A DNA stretch of 38,964 nt, taken from contig JAJYCJ010000003.1 in NCBI GenBank assembly GCA_021778515.1, positions 1-38,964 of the forward strand, read 5' to 3'. Positions 19,573 through 26,403 of this stretch are shown here, piece after piece. Source of the DNA: Acidobacteriota bacterium. GTDB taxonomy: Bacteria > Acidobacteriota > UBA4820 > DSQY01. Position numbers and translations under genes: made by a program. Numbering within the stretch: position 1 is the stretch's first letter; the number at the start of each line of letters is the position of its first letter. The notes under the pieces were generated by a model. The model did no database searches, was not told where the DNA came from, and was given only the letters and a program-made list of their open reading frames with translations.

Positions 19573-20793
19573 ATGCGCGCGCCTTGGATTTCATGCCTCA
19601 CGGTGGTGGCACTTCTCGTCTTTGCCTTGCCCGCATTAGGGCAGGATGCGGACCAGGGTTTCAAGCCCCAGCCGCTGCTGGAACAGGGGGTCGAGCTTCT
19701 GAAGAAGGGAGAGGCCGACCAGGCCGAACCCCTCCTGCGCCAGGCCGCACTGGCCGCCCCGGAAGACGCGCTGGTCTACTTCTACCTCGGTTCGGCTCAG
19801 ATGGCGCAGTCGGAGTACTCGGAAGCGGCTTCCTCCCTGCGCAGGGCCCTGCGCCTCAATGAGGCCAAGTCCTCCCTCGGCAGGGCCAACTGGCGAGAGG
19901 CGCAGGACAACCTGGGCCTGGCTTTGGCGTTCCAGCAGGAGTACGGGCAGGCCAAAAAGGTGTACGAGGAGGCGCTCGCCAAGGATCCTGACTATCCGGC
20001 TTTCTCCTACAACCTGGCCTGCGTCTGCTCCCGGGCCGGGGACCGCCTGGGGGCCATCGCGGCCCTGCGCGAGGCTCTGCTGGCGGATGCCCGTCAGGAC
20101 AGCGGCCCCACCCTCCCGGACCCGTCCGTGGACCAGGACCTGAAGGGACTTCTCGGAGACCCGCGGTTCCAGGCCACCCTCCTGGTGGCCATCGGTCCCC
20201 AGCCGAATGACGGCCCCGGCAGCGCCCTCATGCGCGAGGGCGCCCGGCTGCTCTCCGCCGGAGAGGCCGCCGCCGCGGAGGCCAAGGAGCGGGCGGCGAT
20301 CGCCGCCGAACCCTCGTCGCCCAGGGCCTGGTTCTTCCTGGGGGGCGCTCTCGAGGAAGAGCACCGGCTGCCCGAGGCGGCCGAGGCTTACGCCAAGGCG
20401 CTCGCGGCGGACGACCCGCCGGGGCGGGTGCTGAGCAAGCCCATTCGGCGCCATGCCTTCATGGCGGAGGGGATGGAGGCCCTGGCGAAGGGCCAGGGTG
20501 AGGCGGCGGCCGGCTTCTTCCAGGCGGCGTCGGCGCTGGATCCCTTCCACCCCATGGCCTTCTACGACCTCGGAAGGGCCTTCGCGCTTCAGGGGAAGAT
20601 GAAGGAGGCCGCCCAGGCCGTTCGGAAGGCGGAGGATCTGAAGGACAACCTCACGGCGGTGGAGGGGCCCCTGCCCGACCCCGCGAAGGATCCGGCCTTC
20701 GACCGATGGTCCAAGGACCCGGCCTGGCGGGCGCTTCTCGGCGGCGAGACGGCCGCACCCTCGCCCGGTTCCCCCAAGGCTCCGGTCCCCTGA
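19573..20793 (+). CDS. exported TPR-repeat protein
   Basis: The 406-residue precursor begins MRAPWISCLTVVALLVFALPALGQ, a typical signal peptide with likely cleavage after ALG. The rest is mainly TPR helices: LEQGVELLKKGEADQAEPLLRQAA, YFYLGSAQMAQSEYSEAASSLRRAL, DNLGLALAFQQEYGQAKKVYEEAL, then a second block with REGARLLSAGEAAAAEAKE and AWFFLGGALEEEHRLPEAAEAY. No catalytic domain is seen. It probably acts as a periplasmic or envelope scaffold. GGAGG lies seven bases before the ATG; an earlier in-frame start overlapping the sigma gene would bury the signal peptide. It follows the sigma factor by 50 bases and could be the last gene of the stress operon. A weak hairpin follows it. Confidence 0.8.
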   Translation: MRAPWISCLTVVALLVFALPALGQDADQGFKPQPLLEQGVELLKKGEADQAEPLLRQAALAAPEDALVYFYLGSAQMAQSEYSEAASSLRRALRLNEAKSSLGRANWREAQDNLGLALAFQQEYGQAKKVYEEALAKDPDYPAFSYNLACVCSRAGDRLGAIAALREALLADARQDSGPTLPDPSVDQDLKGLLGDPRFQATLLVAIGPQPNDGPGSALMREGARLLSAGEAAAAEAKERAAIAAEPSSPRAWFFLGGALEEEHRLPEAAEAYAKALAADDPPGRVLSKPIRRHAFMAEGMEALAKGQGEAAAGFFQAASALDPFHPMAFYDLGRAFALQGKMKEAAQAVRKAEDLKDNLTAVEGPLPDPAKDPAFDRWSKDPAWRALLGGETAAPSPGSPKAPVP

Positions 20794-20794
20794 G

Positions 20795-20814
20795 GACCCG
20801 CGCAGGGACGGGTC
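20795..20814 (+). terminator. weak hairpin after the exported TPR gene
   Basis: GACCCG (20795-20800) pairs with CGGGTC (20809-20814) around an 8-base loop, two bases after the stop. No T-tract follows. It may mark the end of the stress operon, but the evidence is thin. Confidence 0.25.
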
Positions 20815-20899
20815 AACGGAATTCGCACCCAGATCTCGCGAAGAGTCGGAAGCGAAGACGTTCGGTTGGCTCTGCGCGGGCCCTAAGGGCTGGGACGCA

Positions 20900-20928
20900 T
20901 TGACAATTCTGGCGCCTCCCGGCACAAT
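20900..20928 (+). promoter_or_regulatory. sigma-70-like promoter upstream of 20952
   Basis: TTGACA (20900-20905), a 17-base spacer and CACAAT (20923-20928) form a promoter with a perfect -35. The AAGGAGG site at 20937-20943 and the GTG at 20952 follow, giving a very short leader. Confidence 0.55.
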
Positions 20929-20951
20929 AGGCCGCTAAGGAGGCTCAACTC

Positions 20952-22187
20952 GTGCGCCGATGCCTGCTGATCCTCATCCTTGCCCTGGTGGCCGTCCCCC
21001 TGCTGGCGTTGCCGGGAGACGATCCCGTGGCGATCGTTCCCACGGCCCACGGACCCACCCTGTGGCTGCCGGCGCAGACCTCCCAGGCGGCCCAACAGGT
21101 CGCCGCAGGAGAAGTGGCACGCTACCAGGAAGCCTGGGCCGGTTTCTTCGGCTCGCCGCCACCGCTTCCCGACCCGCTGACCGTATCCGGAGCAGGCCCC
21201 CTGTCCGAACAAGTTTTTTCTGCCCTGTGGCAGGCCTGTGCGTCCGGGCTCCGGCCGGAGGAGAGAGAGGGGGCGGCTTCCGCGCTGCGCGCCGTGGTGC
21301 TCGATGATCCCGCCCCGCTTCTGGTACCCGTGGCGCGCGCCCTTTCCGAGGGCCGCCTCGACGGAACCCTGCTGTCGGGAGCCCTGCCCTACCTGTTTCT
21401 TCGATCCGAAGTGCAGACCCAAGGCTTCCTGCCGAAGGCTCTGCCTCCAGGCCCCGGCGCTTCTCGCCTGCGCGCGGCCCTGACGGACCAGGGCGTCTCC
21501 TGGGACCAATTCTGGAACCGGTTCACCTCCTGGGTTGTAGAACGCGGGCTGCGATACCACCTCCTCTCGACCCAGACCGGAACCCTCCCGGCCGTGTGGC
21601 TGCTGGACTCCGACCTGGCGCCCGGCCATTTCACGGCCTGGCGGTTCCAGCTCTCCGAGGTGGACGAGGGAGTGGACCTCCAGGTGGCCGGCGAGGCCCC
21701 CAGCGGGATCCGGATGCTCAGCTTCTACACCGATGGGGCGGGGCGCGTGATTCAATCGGGCGTATGCGACCTGAAGGGGCCTCGGCTTCTCTTTCCCCGC
21801 AATGGCCGGACGCTGTGGCTGGTGTTGCTCAATGCCTCAAGCCAGAGCGAGGGGGCGGACCTCACCATGACGCTATGGAAGGACCTCGCCGCGCCGTTCT
21901 TGGTGCGCCGCGCCTCCTTGGACGGAAAGAGCTGCGATCTCTTCGTGGAGGAGCAGTCGGGGGTGGCCTTTTACGATCTCACGGGACGCTCCTCCGGCAG
22001 CGAAAAGTTCACCTCGCTGGGCGTCGCGCCCTTTCCCTCGGAAGGGGGCGGGAGCCACCACTACCGGCTTCCCATCCAGGGCAGCCAGCCGGACCTCGCC
22101 GAGATCCGCCTGACCTGCACCACCCTCGCGGGCGGCACCTACACGGCCAGCGCCCCGCTCTCCCCGTCGGGCTCCCACTTGCCATGA
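20952..22187 (+). CDS. exported protein of unknown function
   Basis: The 411-residue precursor starts MRRCLLILILALVAVPLLAL, a signal peptide. I do not recognise a family. Residues about 30-200 are helical and proline/alanine-rich. The second half has beta-rich segments (FTAWRFQLSEVDEGVDLQVAG, RTLWLVLLNAS, GVAFYDLTGRSSGSEKF) that look like immunoglobulin-like or jelly-roll strands of a secreted or surface protein. No catalytic motif, lipobox or anchor is seen. The GTG start has AAGGAGG eight bases upstream and its own promoter. It overlaps the ComM-like gene by four bases (ATGA), so the two are translationally coupled, although no shared function is obvious. Confidence 0.75.
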   Translation: MRRCLLILILALVAVPLLALPGDDPVAIVPTAHGPTLWLPAQTSQAAQQVAAGEVARYQEAWAGFFGSPPPLPDPLTVSGAGPLSEQVFSALWQACASGLRPEEREGAASALRAVVLDDPAPLLVPVARALSEGRLDGTLLSGALPYLFLRSEVQTQGFLPKALPPGPGASRLRAALTDQGVSWDQFWNRFTSWVVERGLRYHLLSTQTGTLPAVWLLDSDLAPGHFTAWRFQLSEVDEGVDLQVAGEAPSGIRMLSFYTDGAGRVIQSGVCDLKGPRLLFPRNGRTLWLVLLNASSQSEGADLTMTLWKDLAAPFLVRRASLDGKSCDLFVEEQSGVAFYDLTGRSSGSEKFTSLGVAPFPSEGGGSHHYRLPIQGSQPDLAEIRLTCTTLAGGTYTASAPLSPSGSHLP

Positions 22188-23722
22188 TGGTCCGCCTCCA
22201 CTCCGCGGACCTGGCGGGCATCGAGGCCGTCCCGGTGGAAGTGGAGGTGGACGTCCAGCCGGGCATGCCGGGTTACGTCACCGTGGGACTGCCCGACACG
22301 GCCGTCCGTGAGAGCCGCGAGCGCGTGAAGAGCGCGCTTTTGAACGCGGGTTACCAGTTCCCCCTCGAATCGGTCACCGTGAACCTTGCCCCGGCCGACA
22401 TTCCCAAGGAGGGATCCCAGCTGGATCTGCCCATCGCCATGGGGCTGATGACCGCCAGCGGGCAGATCCCGGCCTCCTCCGGGCAGGCGGGCTTCCTGAT
22501 GGCGGGTGAGCTGGCGTTGAATGGCCACCTGCGGCCCATTCGGGGTGCTCTGGCCATGGCGGTGCTGGCGCGCTCCTCGGGCGTCGCGCTCCTCTGCCCG
22601 CCCGCGAACGTGCCCGAGGCTGCTCTCGTGGAAGGCTGCACGGTCTACGGAGTGGCCTCCCTCAGCTCGGCCGTGAGGTTCCTGCGAGGGGAGGAGCTCC
22701 TGGAGCCGGCCCCGCACAGGTCCTTCGCGGAACTCCTGAAGGAGGTGCCCAGCCCGCTGGACCTCCAGGAGGTACGGGGGCAGGTGCACGTGAAGCGCGC
22801 GCTGGAGGTGGCCGCCGCCGGAGCGCACAACGTCCTGCTCATGGGCCCCCCAGGCTCGGGCAAGTCCATGCTGGCCAAGCGCTTTCCGACGATCCTTCCG
22901 CCCATGTCCTTCGAGGAGGCCCTGGAAACGACCCGCATCCACTCGGCACGGGGCGAACTGCCGCAGGCCGGCGAGGGCATCGTGGCCGTTCGGCCCTTCC
23001 GATCCCCCCACCACACCATCTCCTACGCCGGCATGATCGGCGGCGGTGCGCGAATTCTTCCCGGGGAGATCTCCATGGCCCATAACGGCGTGCTCTTCCT
23101 GGACGAGCTCACGGAGTTCAGGCGGGACGTGCTGGAGAGCCTGAGGCAGCCCCTCGAGGACCGCTCAATCTCCATCGCTCGCGCCAGGCAGAGCCTCTCC
23201 TTCCCCGCCGCCTTCACCCTGCTGGCGGCCAGCAACCCCTGCCCCTGCGGCTATTACGGGGACGCCGCCCACCGGTGCCGCTGCACCCCCTTGCAGATCA
23301 AGCGCTACCTGGACAGGCTGTCGGGGCCCCTGCTGGACCGGATCGACATTCAGGTGGAGGTGACCGCCATGGCGCCCGAAGAGCTGCGGCAGGCCCCGCA
23401 AGGCGAGCGCTCGGCGGACGTGCGGCGCCGGGTTCGCGAGGCTCGCGAGCTGCAGTGGGAAAGGTTCCGAGGGACGGGCATCTTCGCCAACGCCCAGATG
23501 GACGAGAAGAGGGTGGACCGCTACTGCACCCTGGAGCCCGGGGGCGAGGACCTGTTGATGAAGGCCCTCCGGACCATGGGCATCACCGCCCGCGGCCACC
23601 ACCGAATCTTGAAGGTGGCAAGGACCCTCGCCGACCTGCAAGGGAGGGAGCGGATCGGCTCCGCGCACATCGCCGAGGCCATCCAATACAGGACCTTCGA
23701 TCGAAAGCTGTTCACCGCCTGA
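22184..23722 (+). CDS. comM: ComM/YifB family AAA+ protein (Mg-chelatase-like)
   Basis: The 512-residue protein has an N-terminal Lon/S16-like domain (about 1-165, with GLPDTAVRESRERVKSAL and NLAPADIPKEGSQLDLPIA) and an AAA+ module. Walker A is GPPGSGKS (221-228) and Walker B is VLFLDELTEF. A cysteine cluster NPCPCGYYGDAAHRCRCT lies near 351-368, followed by the C-terminal lid domain. In Vibrio, ComM is a hexameric helicase promoting branch migration during integration of transformed DNA; orthologues are widespread even in bacteria not known to be competent. ATG at 22184 overlaps the previous stop; the next codon is also ATG. No other competence gene is visible in the window. Confidence 0.93.
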   Translation: MMVRLHSADLAGIEAVPVEVEVDVQPGMPGYVTVGLPDTAVRESRERVKSALLNAGYQFPLESVTVNLAPADIPKEGSQLDLPIAMGLMTASGQIPASSGQAGFLMAGELALNGHLRPIRGALAMAVLARSSGVALLCPPANVPEAALVEGCTVYGVASLSSAVRFLRGEELLEPAPHRSFAELLKEVPSPLDLQEVRGQVHVKRALEVAAAGAHNVLLMGPPGSGKSMLAKRFPTILPPMSFEEALETTRIHSARGELPQAGEGIVAVRPFRSPHHTISYAGMIGGGARILPGEISMAHNGVLFLDELTEFRRDVLESLRQPLEDRSISIARARQSLSFPAAFTLLAASNPCPCGYYGDAAHRCRCTPLQIKRYLDRLSGPLLDRIDIQVEVTAMAPEELRQAPQGERSADVRRRVREARELQWERFRGTGIFANAQMDEKRVDRYCTLEPGGEDLLMKALRTMGITARGHHRILKVARTLADLQGRERIGSAHIAEAIQYRTFDRKLFTA

Positions 23723-23730
23723 TCGGAAAC

Positions 23731-23744
23731 GGAGCCGCTGCTCC
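23731..23744. terminator. small hairpin between convergent genes
   Basis: GGAGC-cgct-GCTCC lies in the 22-base gap between the comM stop and the stop of the convergent TPR gene. It is short and lacks a T-tract, so a terminator role is only possible. Confidence 0.2.
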
Positions 23745-24224
23745 CTAGCGGGGGACGGCGGGCCCTCCGCTCCGAAGGCGCCATGTCAGCCGCCCCAGAA
23801 TGCGGTTCAGCGGGTTATCCCGGGAAAGAACGGGGATGGGGGGCTTTCTGCGCATGCCGATCGTCTTGTAGAAGCCCATGAGGAACTCGCGGTGAGGAGA
23901 GCGGAGCCGCAGCCCACGATGAAGGGCGCGGACGCACAGGAAACGGTCCCCACACGCGAGATACGCCTTAGAAAGATTGAGGTAGCAGAGAGGCTCCTCG
24001 GGATCCTTTTGGGCGGCCTCCTGGCAGAGGGCGAGTCCTCTGGCCTCGCGGCCTTCCTCGCAGGCGGTCAACATCCCGATGTAGGACATGGCGATGGGGC
24101 TTTCGGGATAGATCTTGAAGTAGTCCTCGAAAAGAACCTTGGCCCTCTCCAAAAGCCCCTTCTCGACCAGCTCGATCCCCTCCTTCAGCCGAGGAGGGAC
24201 GTCCACCACGCTCAAGTCCGGCAT
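23745..24224 (-). CDS. small TPR-like protein
   Basis: The 159-residue cytoplasmic protein has about three TPR-like helix pairs: LKEGIELVEKGLLERAKVLFEDYF, IAMSYIGMLTACEEGREARGLALCQEA and PLCYLNLSKAYLACGDRFLCVRAL. A basic C-terminal tail (GMRRKPPIPVLSRDNPLNRIL) follows. No enzymatic domain is visible, so it probably mediates a protein contact. ATG at 24224 has GGGGGT about six bases upstream. It is convergent with comM and divergent from the tetR gene. A -10-like TATGAT on its strand at 24317-24322 may drive it; its -35 region is weak. Confidence 0.75.
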   Translation of the reverse strand: MPDLSVVDVPPRLKEGIELVEKGLLERAKVLFEDYFKIYPESPIAMSYIGMLTACEEGREARGLALCQEAAQKDPEEPLCYLNLSKAYLACGDRFLCVRALHRGLRLRSPHREFLMGFYKTIGMRRKPPIPVLSRDNPLNRILGRLTWRLRSGGPAVPR

Positions 24225-24403
24225 GTCGTACCCCCGTTGCCCTTCGCTCCCCCGCGTCAGAGACCGATTCTCACAGGTTCGGAAATCGCCCCTGGGCTCT
24301 CCCCGCAGAGACGCTCATCATACCCTAAAGCGGCCCCCTTTTGCTAAGGCCCCTCACCGCCGACCCAAGCGACCGAGGTCCCGACCTTGCCCGTGGAAGT
24401 GAG

Positions 24404-24415
24404 TGAAAGCTTTCA
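24404..24415. promoter_or_regulatory. perfect 12-base palindrome upstream of tetR, possible operator
   Basis: TGAAAGCTTTCA is its own reverse complement and lies 21 bases before the -35 element of the tetR promoter. It could be an operator for the TetR protein or another regulator. A 12-base palindrome can also occur by chance, so confidence is low. Confidence 0.3.
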
Positions 24416-24436
24416 TGGAATGAGTGCCTTTCCCAC

Positions 24437-24465
24437 TTGACATCGACCGCCGGTAGGGGTAGCGT
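24437..24465 (+). promoter_or_regulatory. promoter of tetR gene
   Basis: A perfect -35 TTGACA (24437-24442), a 17-base spacer and TAGCGT (24460-24465) precede the gene by about 40 bases. The -10 is a fair match (four of six). Confidence 0.5.
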
Positions 24466-24503
24466 CACCGTAGTGAGTGAGTGGGCACAAGCGAGGAGGG
24501 GCA

Positions 24504-25088
24504 ATGGACCTGATCATGGAAGAAAGCAAGCGGGATACCAAGTTGCCCGCCATTCTGCGGGCGGCTCTGGAGCTCTTCACCGAAAAGGGGATCTACGCGA
24601 CCACGACCAAGGACATCGCCCGCCGCGCCGGGGTCAGCGAAGGGGCGCTATACCGGCACTTTCAGAGCAAGCAGGAGTTGGCCGAGGACCTGTATCTGAC
24701 CCACCTCTCCTACTTCACGGCGCAATTGGATCGGAGCGTCCTGGTCTACGACAACCTCAAGGAACGCTTGGAGGCCCTCATCGAGGGCTGTTTCCGGTTC
24801 TTCGATGAGGATCGGACGCTGTTCACCTACCTCATCCTGAGCGAACACAACGAGCTGGGAAGAACCAGCCGAAAGGTCCGCCACATCCGCCACCTGGTTC
24901 GGGACATCCTGGTCGAAGCCCGCGAGCGCGGCCAGGTGAGGGAGGGAGACCTGGAGCTGTTCGGCGCCATGGTGATCGGAATTATCATTCGGGTGGCCAT
25001 CTTCCGGATCTACGGTCTCATCACGGGAGATCTGAAGACGCGCGCCGCCGAGGTCTCGGACTCCTGCTACCGCTTCCTCGCCCCCTGA
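24504..25088 (+). CDS. TetR-family transcriptional regulator
   Basis: The 194-residue protein has the TetR N-terminal helix-turn-helix (residues about 12-58, ILRAALELFTEKGIYATTTKDIARRAGVSEGALYRHFQSKQEL). A helical ligand-binding and dimerisation domain follows and is not recognisable to a specific subgroup. TetR proteins mostly repress efflux, fatty-acid or stress genes and release DNA on binding a small ligand. AGGAGGGG stands close before the ATG at 24504. The next gene encodes a GAF protein 164 bases downstream; its target may be its own promoter or a distant one such as the RND operon, but nothing here proves either. Confidence 0.92.
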   Translation: MDLIMEESKRDTKLPAILRAALELFTEKGIYATTTKDIARRAGVSEGALYRHFQSKQELAEDLYLTHLSYFTAQLDRSVLVYDNLKERLEALIEGCFRFFDEDRTLFTYLILSEHNELGRTSRKVRHIRHLVRDILVEARERGQVREGDLELFGAMVIGIIIRVAIFRIYGLITGDLKTRAAEVSDSCYRFLAP

Positions 25089-25140
25089 TCGAACCCCAAG
25101 TTCAGGCCATCCCTCGCCGTTGACATCCCCCGTGGTCGAG

Positions 25141-25170
25141 TGCGAGCCCGCTCGCAAGCCGTGTTAGACT
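25141..25170 (+). promoter_or_regulatory. inverted repeat and -10-like element before the GAF gene
   Basis: TGCGAG-cccg-CTCGCA (25141-25156) is a perfect 6-base inverted repeat. TAGACT (25165-25170) could be a -10 hexamer but has no -35 at the right distance, and the repeat occupies that place. A TTGACA at 25120-25125 is too far upstream to pair with it. An activator site or an operator is possible. Confidence 0.3.
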
Positions 25171-25252
25171 ACTCGGCAGAACCGTCTTGCAGCGCCGCCT
25201 GCGCCGGCCGGAGTTGGGCGTCACGGGACTCTTGAGACCCGGGGAGGAGCCG

Positions 25253-25789
25253 ATGGATCTGAATGAGCAACTCGAGGGCATCGTCAGGGATAGGGGGGCC
25301 TCCAAGGCGGGACTGGAAGCCGGGGCCCAGGCGCTTGCCCAAGGCGTCTCCGAGGCGCTCAAGGTGAAACTGGAGGAGGTGGCCATCCTCGTGCTGACCT
25401 CCACGGAGCAAAGCCTAAAGTTCATCTGGCCCCCCGCCCTGTCTCAGGGAAACGCGGTCTTCCCGGTGAACCACAAGAACGCGGTTGCCTCGGGCGTCCT
25501 GGCGACCATGAAGGGCAAGGTGGACAATCGCCTGTCGGAGAGCAAACACCTGAAATTTTACGAAAGCGTGAAGGGAATGGAGTCCAGCGGCCTGCCCATT
25601 CAGAAGATGGTGGCGTTGCCCATGGTGGCAGGGGAGCGAACGGTCGGAGTACTCGAGGTGTCGCGAAAGGGCAGGACCCCCGAGGAGGCGGGCCCCAACT
25701 TCACCTCCCAGGATGCCCAATTCCTGGTCGGTCTATGCAGGACCTGCGTTCCCCTCCTGGCGCAGCTCATTCCCAAGCCCTTCTTTTGA
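25253..25789 (+). CDS. GAF-domain protein
   Basis: The 178-residue cytoplasmic protein appears to be a single GAF domain after a short helix. Signature-like parts are EEVAILVLTSTEQSLKFIWPP, a middle section LPIQKMVALPMVAGERTVGVLEVSRKG, which is the usual GAF beta-strand pair (VPLxxxxxxIGVLEVxNK), and FTSQDAQFLVGLCRTCVPLLAQL. No output domain is attached, so it may sense a small ligand and act on a partner. ATG at 25253 has GGGGAGGAG upstream. It lies between the tetR and S26-peptidase genes. The ligand is unknown. Confidence 0.75.
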   Translation: MDLNEQLEGIVRDRGASKAGLEAGAQALAQGVSEALKVKLEEVAILVLTSTEQSLKFIWPPALSQGNAVFPVNHKNAVASGVLATMKGKVDNRLSESKHLKFYESVKGMESSGLPIQKMVALPMVAGERTVGVLEVSRKGRTPEEAGPNFTSQDAQFLVGLCRTCVPLLAQLIPKPFF

Positions 25790-25840
25790 GCCCCGCCGCT
25801 GGGCCCATCGGAGCGCCACTTCCTCTGGAACCGAAAGAGC

Positions 25841-26317
25841 ATGCCCATCACCGGCCCCGGCCCCCTGGATCCTTCCCTCTGGCTCTCGGCGTCACCCGTC
25901 ACGGTGGAACTTCGCGGCGCCTCCATGGAGCCGTTCCTTTACGACGGTGATCGCGTGGAGGTGGTCCTCGCCGCGCGGGAGGAGCTGCAGGCCGGCGATC
26001 TGGTGGTTTTCCGGCGCGGTGAGGAGACGGTGGTCCACCGCTTCTTGAAGGGTCTGCCGGGGCGATTCCTCGAAAAGGGAGACGGCCAGGCGTGCGGAAA
26101 CTGGCACCCCTGGCCCGCCCAAATGGGCCGGGTGACGGCGATCCACCGAGGAGACCTGAGGAGTCCGGTGGATGCCCCCCCAGCCGCCGCGGCGCTTCGG
26201 AGGGCCGCGCGCCGCCACCTCTGGCGGCACCGGGTGGGCCGAGTCGCCCTCGGCCTTCCCGGAGAGTTGCCGCGCAGGATTTTGCTGCGCCTCTGCGGCT
26301 GGTTCCTGCCCGTCTGA
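25841..26317 (+). CDS. S24/S26-like (signal-peptidase-fold) protein
   Basis: The 158-residue protein has the signal peptidase core. RGASMEPFLYDGDRVEV holds the candidate nucleophile S28, AGDLVVFRRGEETVVHRFL holds H66, and FLEKGDGQACGNWHPWP-AQMGRVTAI matches the KGD..GRV end of the fold. Ser followed by His rather than Lys resembles the S26B (archaeal/ER) type rather than bacterial LepB. Unlike signal peptidases it has no N-terminal membrane anchor; the C-terminus is arginine-rich and amphipathic (RRHLWRHRVGRVALG...RRILLRLCGWFLPV). Such small stand-alone members are often annotated as S24/S26 peptidases of unknown substrate. The ATG at 25841 has only a weak site (GAAAGAG). Confidence 0.75.
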   Translation: MPITGPGPLDPSLWLSASPVTVELRGASMEPFLYDGDRVEVVLAAREELQAGDLVVFRRGEETVVHRFLKGLPGRFLEKGDGQACGNWHPWPAQMGRVTAIHRGDLRSPVDAPPAAAALRRAARRHLWRHRVGRVALGLPGELPRRILLRLCGWFLPV

Positions 26318-26353
26318 ACCTCTCCCGCGAACCGCCAAAAGCATCGCGGTTTC

Positions 26354-26382
26354 TTGAAGCCAGCCATGCCGGAGAGTACAAT
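26354..26382 (+). promoter_or_regulatory. promoter of ileS operon
   Basis: TTGAAG (26354-26359), a 17-base spacer and TACAAT (26377-26382) form a strong match. AGGAGG and the GTG of ileS follow at 26404. The leader is too short for a T-box riboswitch. Confidence 0.6.
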
Positions 26383-26403
26383 CTCTGGATTCAGGAGGTT
26401 GCC

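Larger units (their letters stand above)
24225..24503. other. divergent intergenic region between TPR gene and tetR
   Basis: This 279-base gap contains a minus-strand -10-like TATGAT (24317-24322), a perfect 12-base palindrome at 24404-24415 and the tetR promoter at 24437-24465. No open frame in it has a convincing start or composition. Confidence 0.5.
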
